Source: Sulfurivirga caldicuralii (GTDB lineage: Bacteria > Pseudomonadota > Gammaproteobacteria > Thiomicrospirales > Thiomicrospiraceae). From it: DNA of 10,495 nt. The DNA is taken from contig DQVN01000156.1 of assembly GCA_015661715.1 (NCBI GenBank), forward strand, positions 1-10,495. The letters run 5' to 3'. Numbering within the stretch: position 1 is the first letter of the stretch; each line of letters begins with the position of its first letter. This document shows positions 7,279 to 10,495 of this stretch, one piece after another. Both the position numbers and the translations under genes were made by a program. The notes beneath the pieces were generated by a model, which was given only the letters and a program-made list of their open reading frames with translations, did no database searches and was not told where the DNA came from.

Positions 7279-7723
7279 TTGGGCTGGCGTCAACCTGCCC
7301 GCCCAACCCCCACAAGGGGTTTATTTAGGTTTTGACTTCGGCCTCAAGCGCATCGGCTGGGCCCGGGGCCAGACCCTCACCGCCACCGCCACCCCCGGCG
7401 GCATCCTCCACAGCCGTGACGGTGTACCCGACTGGCCCGCTATCACCCAACTCATGGATCAATGGCAGCCGGTGGCGCTGGTGGTGGGGCTGCCCTTTCG
7501 GCTCCATGACGGCAGCGAACAACTCACCACCCAACAGGCGCGTAAATTCGGCCAACGCCTCTCCGGGCGCATGGGCAAACCGGTCTATTTCGTACCGGAA
7601 CAGCTCAGCTCCAAACAGGCGGAAGCCTGGATCCAACGCACCGGCGAACGCACGGTGCCCGTGGATGCCGCCGCCGCCATGATTATTCTCGAAACTTTTC
7701 TATCACAATGGAACACCCCATGA
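7271..7723 (+). CDS. ruvX: RuvX/YqgF family Holliday-junction resolvase-like nuclease
   Basis: A 150-residue protein of the YqgF/RuvX RNase H-fold family, linked in different bacteria to pre-16S rRNA 5'-end maturation and to junction resolution. Landmarks: first acidic motif GFDFGLKRIGWARGQ (20-34) with D22; VVGLPFRLHDGSEQLTTQQA (71-90); and the last acidic motif VDAAAAMIILETFL (131-144) with D132. The middle catalytic segment, usually DERLS/T, is PEQLSS here (109-114). The glutamate (E110) is kept, but the flanking Asp and Arg are Pro and Gln. The segment between this motif and the last Asp is also short. The ATG at 7271 is preferred over an upstream in-frame ATG at 7172 that would lie deep in yqgE; GAGG at 7261-7264 supports it. 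The N terminus carries about 12 extra residues before the usual family start. It overlaps yqgE by 8 bases and pyrR by 4. Confidence 0.9.
   Translation: MPDWAGVNLPAQPPQGVYLGFDFGLKRIGWARGQTLTATATPGGILHSRDGVPDWPAITQLMDQWQPVALVVGLPFRLHDGSEQLTTQQARKFGQRLSGRMGKPVYFVPEQLSSKQAEAWIQRTGERTVPVDAAAAMIILETFLSQWNTP
7710..7712 (+). promoter_or_regulatory. Ribosome binding site deciding the pyrR start
   Basis: GGA lies 7 bases before ATG 7720, the ATG that also forms the ATGA overlap with the ruvX stop. An in-frame ATG at 7708 has no comparable upstream site. Confidence 0.45.
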
Positions 7724-8229
7724 ACTTGGATCTCAACCTTGACCAACTGATTCAACAACTGGCCCAACAACTCAAAGACGACCCCATTATGACCCATGCC
7801 CCCAAGATGGTGGGCATCCGCACCGGCGGCGAGTGGATCGCCCAGCGTCTCCATAGCGCACTTAACCTATCCGAGCCCCTCGGCGTGCTGGATATCAGCT
7901 TCTACCGCGACGACTTCTCCCGCATCGGCCTGCATCCGACGGTGCGCCCCTCCCATATTCCCTGGACAGTGGAAAACGCTCATATCATCCTGGTGGACGA
8001 TGTCCTCTATACCGGGCGCACCATCCGTGCCGCCCTCAACGAACTATTTGACTTTGGCCGCCCCCAGCAAGTGCTGCTCACCACCCTGCTGGAGCGCCCC
8101 GGCTGCCGCGAGCTGCCCATCTGCGCCCACTATGTGGGCGCCCGGCTTGAATGCCACCAGAAGATCAAGCTCAGCGGTCCGGATCCATTACAGCTGAACA
8201 TTATCGAGGACAACAGGGAGATAGCCTAA
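7720..8229 (+). CDS. pyrR: PyrR-family pyrimidine regulator / uracil phosphoribosyltransferase
   Basis: A 169-residue type I phosphoribosyltransferase. The PRPP-binding loop is intact as [16 protein letters not shown] (91-106), with the paired acidic residues D93-D94. Other PyrR hallmarks are [15 protein letters not shown] (30-44), LDISFYRDD (57-65) and [18 protein letters not shown] (123-140). In Bacillus, PyrR binds pyr mRNA and promotes attenuation, and it also has uracil phosphoribosyltransferase activity. In gammaproteobacteria with this gene order the RNA-binding role is less certain. It sits immediately before pyrB, overlapping it by one base (TAATG), and overlaps ruvX by ATGA. No leader with an attenuator can fit in front of it, so any regulation of pyrB by RNA structure would have to use coding sequence or a site further upstream. 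Family assignment is firm; which of its two possible functions it performs is open. Confidence 0.93.
   Translation: MNLDLNLDQLIQQLAQQLKDDPIMTHAPKMVGIRTGGEWIAQRLHSALNLSEPLGVLDISFYRDDFSRIGLHPTVRPSHIPWTVENAHIILVDDVLYTGRTIRAALNELFDFGRPQQVLLTTLLERPGCRELPICAHYVGARLECHQKIKLSGPDPLQLNIIEDNREIA
8215..8220 (+). promoter_or_regulatory. Ribosome binding site of pyrB
   Basis: AGGGAG lies 8 bases before ATG 8229, near-ideal spacing. It fixes the pyrB start inside the last codons of pyrR and rules out the longer in-frame start at 8151. Confidence 0.7.
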
Positions 8230-9221
8230 TGGCATTGGTGGCGCGCGATATTCAACTGGACGAACACAAGCGGCTCAAACACCTGCTCACCCTGGAAGGA
8301 CTCAAGGCCCACCACCTCAACGAAATCCTTGATCTGGCCGAGACTTTCTTTGACCCGGCCACCGGCGAGCTGAAGAAGGTTCCCCTATTGCGGGGTAAAA
8401 CCATCATGAATGTCTTTTTCGAGCCCAGCACCCGCACCCGCACCACCTTTGAAATTGCCGAAAAACGCCTCTCCGCAGATGTGGTCAACCTGAACATCGC
8501 CACCTCCGCCACCAAAAAGGGCGAAAGTTTGCTGGACACCCTGTGGAATCTGGAGGCCATGGGTGCAGATATGTTCGTCATCCGCCATGCAGACTCCGGC
8601 GCAGCCCACTTTTTCGCCCGCCATGTCGCCCCCCATGTGCATGTGCTCAACGCCGGCGATGGCCGCCATGCGCACCCCTCCCAAGCCCTGCTGGATATGT
8701 TCACCATCCGCAAGCACAAAGGTGACATCTACGACCTGAAAGTGGCCATTGTCGGGGACATTCTCCACTCACGGGTAGCCCGCTCCCAGATTCAAGCCCT
8801 CTCCATCCTCAGCGCCCGCGAAATCCGCGTCGTCGGCCCGGACACCCTCATGCCCACCTGCCCGGAGGCGTTGGGCGTGCATGTCTATCACGACATGGAC
8901 GCCGGTCTTGAGGATGTGGATGTCATCATTATGCTGCGGCTGCAAAATGAACGCATGTCTGGCGCACGCCTACCCAGTGAAAAAGAGTTTTTCAAACTCT
9001 ATGGGTTGACTGAACAGCGTCTAGCCCGTGCCAAAGCCGATGCCATCGTTATGCATCCCGGCCCCATCAATCGCGGCGTGGAGATCGACACCGCCGTAGC
9101 CGACGGCCCCCGCTCAGTGATTCTGGACCAGGTCACCAACGGCATCGCCGTACGCATGGCCATTATGGCCGTCATCTTCTCCAATGCCGCCCAGCGCCAG
9201 CAAGAGGAGACCGCATCATGA
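8229..9221 (+). CDS. pyrB: Aspartate carbamoyltransferase catalytic chain, pseudomonad type
   Basis: This 330-residue enzyme condenses carbamoyl phosphate with aspartate in the second step of pyrimidine synthesis. Active-site motifs are intact: carbamoyl-phosphate loop [13 protein letters not shown] (63-75), the mobile KKGES loop (96-100), [15 protein letters not shown] (143-157), [11 protein letters not shown] (176-186), MLRLQNERM (235-243) and [11 protein letters not shown] (276-286). The ~17 residues before [10 protein letters not shown] form an N-terminal extension like that of Pseudomonas aspartate transcarbamoylase, where it has been implicated in nucleotide effector binding. No pyrI regulatory-chain gene follows. 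Instead pyrC' begins within the stop (ATGA, 9218-9221), as expected for the large dodecameric PyrB/PyrC' complex. The family's more usual HPTQ is HPSQ here, a conservative change. Confidence 0.97.
   Translation: MALVARDIQLDEHKRLKHLLTLEGLKAHHLNEILDLAETFFDPATGELKKVPLLRGKTIMNVFFEPSTRTRTTFEIAEKRLSADVVNLNIATSATKKGESLLDTLWNLEAMGADMFVIRHADSGAAHFFARHVAPHVHVLNAGDGRHAHPSQALLDMFTIRKHKGDIYDLKVAIVGDILHSRVARSQIQALSILSAREIRVVGPDTLMPTCPEALGVHVYHDMDAGLEDVDVIIMLRLQNERMSGARLPSEKEFFKLYGLTEQRLARAKADAIVMHPGPINRGVEIDTAVADGPRSVILDQVTNGIAVRMAIMAVIFSNAAQRQQEETAS
9205..9209 (+). promoter_or_regulatory. Ribosome binding site of pyrC'
   Basis: AGGAG lies 8 bases before ATG 9218 and inside the end of pyrB. It supports the overlapping start and independent loading of ribosomes on pyrC'. 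Confidence 0.65.
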
Positions 9222-10495
9222 AGCTGCGTATCGACAACGCCCGCCTGCTTGATCCTGCCCTGGGCCTGGATATCCACGGCAGCCTATGCGTAGAGGGCAG
9301 CCGCATTGTCGCCTTTGGCCAAGCCCCGGACGATTTTGTGCCCGACCTCATCCGAGACGCTGCCGGGCAATGGCTGTTTCCCGGCCTGATAGACCTCCAG
9401 GCGCGTACCGGCGAACCGGGCGACAAAGCCACAGGTACCGTCGCCTCAGAGGCCACAGCGGCCACCGCCGGTGGTATTACCACGCTATGTGTTCCGCCAG
9501 ACACCAACCCCGTGGCCGACACTGCAGCCGTGCCGGAGCTGATCCGCCGCCGTGCCCGCCAGGCCGGTAAAGCCTTTGTACTGCCCATTGGCGCCCTCAC
9601 CCAAGGGCTGGAGGGAGAACGCCTCGCACCATTACACAGCCTCAAGCAGGCCGGCTGCATTGCCGTCAGCCAAGGCAATGCCCCCATTCGCAACACCTTG
9701 ACCCTGCGTAACGCCCTGGCCTATGCCGCCAGTCATGGCATATTAGTCATTATCAAACCCCAGGACTCAGACCTGGCCAATGCGGGTGTCGCCCATGATG
9801 GAGCCGTGGCCAGCCGATTGGGATTGCCCGGCATACCTGCCAGCGCCGAAACCACCGCCCTGGCCCAACTGCTGTTGCTCATCGAAGAAACCGGCGCCCG
9901 TGTGCATATCAGCGGCCTCTCTACCGCCCGCGCCGTTGAGTTGATTGAGCAGGCGCGACGCAACGGCCTGGCGGTCACTTGCGATGTGGCCGTGCATCAC
10001 CTGCACCTGTCGGAAAACGACCTGATGGACTTCAACCCCCTGTTCAATGTGCGCCCGCCCCTGCGCAGCATGGCCGATCAGCAGGCACTGCGCCAGGGTC
10101 TGCGCCTTGATTTGATCGACTGCATCACCTCCGACCACACCCCCGCCAGTGAAGAGGACAAAGCCCTGCCCTTTCCGCAAGCCAAACCGGGCATCAGCGG
10201 CCTGGAAACCCTGCTCAACCTTACCCTGCGCCTGGTGGACGAAGGCCAACTCACCCTGCTGCAGGCGCTGCATAAACTCTCCACGGCGCCGGCACGTATT
10301 CTCGGCATCGACGGCGGCACCCTACAACCCGGCAGCCGGGCCAGTTTTGTCCTGTTCGACCCGGAAACACACTGGACAGTCCATGCACCCGCGCTGCTCA
10401 GTGCAGGCAAAAACTCCCCTTTCCACGGCTGGACCTTTCAAGGGCGCGTCGTGGCCACCTGGTTCCAGGGTAAATGCGTATTTGAGCGGAAAAAC
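9218..10495 (+). CDS. pyrC': Inactive dihydroorotase-like partner of PyrB (PyrC'), cut by right edge
   Basis: The frame is open from ATG 9218 to the end of the window, giving 426 codons with no stop. Pseudomonas PyrC' is of similar length, so probably only a few codons are missing. The fold is dihydroorotase-like: early DPALGLD (12-18), [16 protein letters not shown] (55-70), [15 protein letters not shown] (85-99), [12 protein letters not shown] (324-335) and the C-terminal strand with SFVLFDPE (376-383). Metal ligands are missing: the HxH pair is Q61/R63; the region that normally supplies the carboxylated lysine reads [11 protein letters not shown] (149-159); and the two later histidine ligands are replaced in VIIKPQD (177-183) and VHISGLSTA (229-237). 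Only the late aspartate (D306, SDHTPA) remains. In Pseudomonas, such inactive PyrC' is needed to assemble active aspartate transcarbamoylase. A true dihydroorotase must therefore be encoded elsewhere. Unlike a decaying pseudogene, the frame is intact and has a good ribosome binding site. Confidence 0.93.
   Translation, partial: MKLRIDNARLLDPALGLDIHGSLCVEGSRIVAFGQAPDDFVPDLIRDAAGQWLFPGLIDLQARTGEPGDKATGTVASEATAATAGGITTLCVPPDTNPVADTAAVPELIRRRARQAGKAFVLPIGALTQGLEGERLAPLHSLKQAGCIAVSQGNAPIRNTLTLRNALAYAASHGILVIIKPQDSDLANAGVAHDGAVASRLGLPGIPASAETTALAQLLLLIEETGARVHISGLSTARAVELIEQARRNGLAVTCDVAVHHLHLSENDLMDFNPLFNVRPPLRSMADQQALRQGLRLDLIDCITSDHTPASEEDKALPFPQAKPGISGLETLLNLTLRLVDEGQLTLLQALHKLSTAPARILGIDGGTLQPGSRASFVLFDPETHWTVHAPALLSAGKNSPFHGWTFQGRVVATWFQGKCVFERKN

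Noticed and set aside
8151..8228. Longer pyrB starting inside pyrR
   Set aside because: AGGGAG at 8215-8220 is correctly placed for ATG 8229, and the extra 26 residues are pyrR sequence in another frame.
9286..9570. Small plus-strand frame inside pyrC'
   Set aside because: It is an Arg/Pro-rich alternative frame within a gene whose true frame matches the PyrC' family throughout.
9172..9696. Minus-strand 174-codon frame under pyrB/pyrC'
   Set aside because: It is composition-driven antisense to two clearly coding genes, with an Arg/Ser/Pro-rich product and no motif. The same reasoning applies to the long antisense frames at 331-765, 2348-2725, 6026-6508 and 8252-8728.
1..10495. Mobile elements, CRISPR repeats, tRNA or rRNA genes
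   Set aside because: I found no inverted-repeat-bounded transposase gene, regularly spaced repeats, tRNA-like cloverleaf or rRNA segments. Nearly every base lies in conserved protein-coding genes.

Overview
The window looks like chromosomal core DNA from a non-enteric gammaproteobacterium. Three things point there: the gene order yqgE-ruvX(yqgF)-pyrR-pyrB-pyrC' is the arrangement known from Pseudomonas and relatives; the aspartate transcarbamoylase is the pseudomonad type, with an N-terminal extension and an inactive dihydroorotase partner; and the coding style is tightly packed with moderately high G+C. I cannot name a genus. There are no RNA genes, insertion sequences, CRISPR arrays or phage genes that I can support.

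Layout. Positions 1-224 (or 236) hold the 5' end of a minus-strand gene that runs off the left edge and reads as the S4-like start of an RluA-type RNA pseudouridine synthase. A divergent intergenic region of about 60 bases follows, with a -10-like element that can be read in both directions. Then comes a co-directional plus-strand block: ppk1 (polyphosphate kinase), ppx (exopolyphosphatase) and a large membrane protein carrying a long periplasmic sensor, HAMP, GGDEF and EAL domains. These three genes are coupled by a 4-base ATGA overlap and then a 2-base gap. After only 23 bases, yqgE begins a second chain, yqgE-ruvX-pyrR-pyrB-pyrC', in which every junction overlaps (8, 4, 1 and 4 bases). The last gene is cut by the right edge, probably within a few codons of its stop.

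How the genes fit together. Ppk1 and Ppx make and degrade polyphosphate. The third gene couples an extracytoplasmic sensor (NIT-like first half, plus a second module with a GLIHxxK-type motif) to both synthesis and breakdown of cyclic di-GMP. Its position directly behind ppx suggests co-expression of polyphosphate metabolism and second-messenger signalling. The second chain pairs two conserved housekeeping genes (YqgE and the RuvX/YqgF nuclease family) with pyrimidine synthesis: PyrR, catalytic PyrB, and PyrC', which has lost nearly all dihydroorotase metal ligands and should be a structural partner of PyrB.

No wholly new system is evident. The points most worth a second look are the polyphosphate/c-di-GMP gene coupling, the composite sensor and its lower G+C, a divergent catalytic motif in RuvX, a possible near-leaderless start for yqgE, and the bidirectional promoter candidate.
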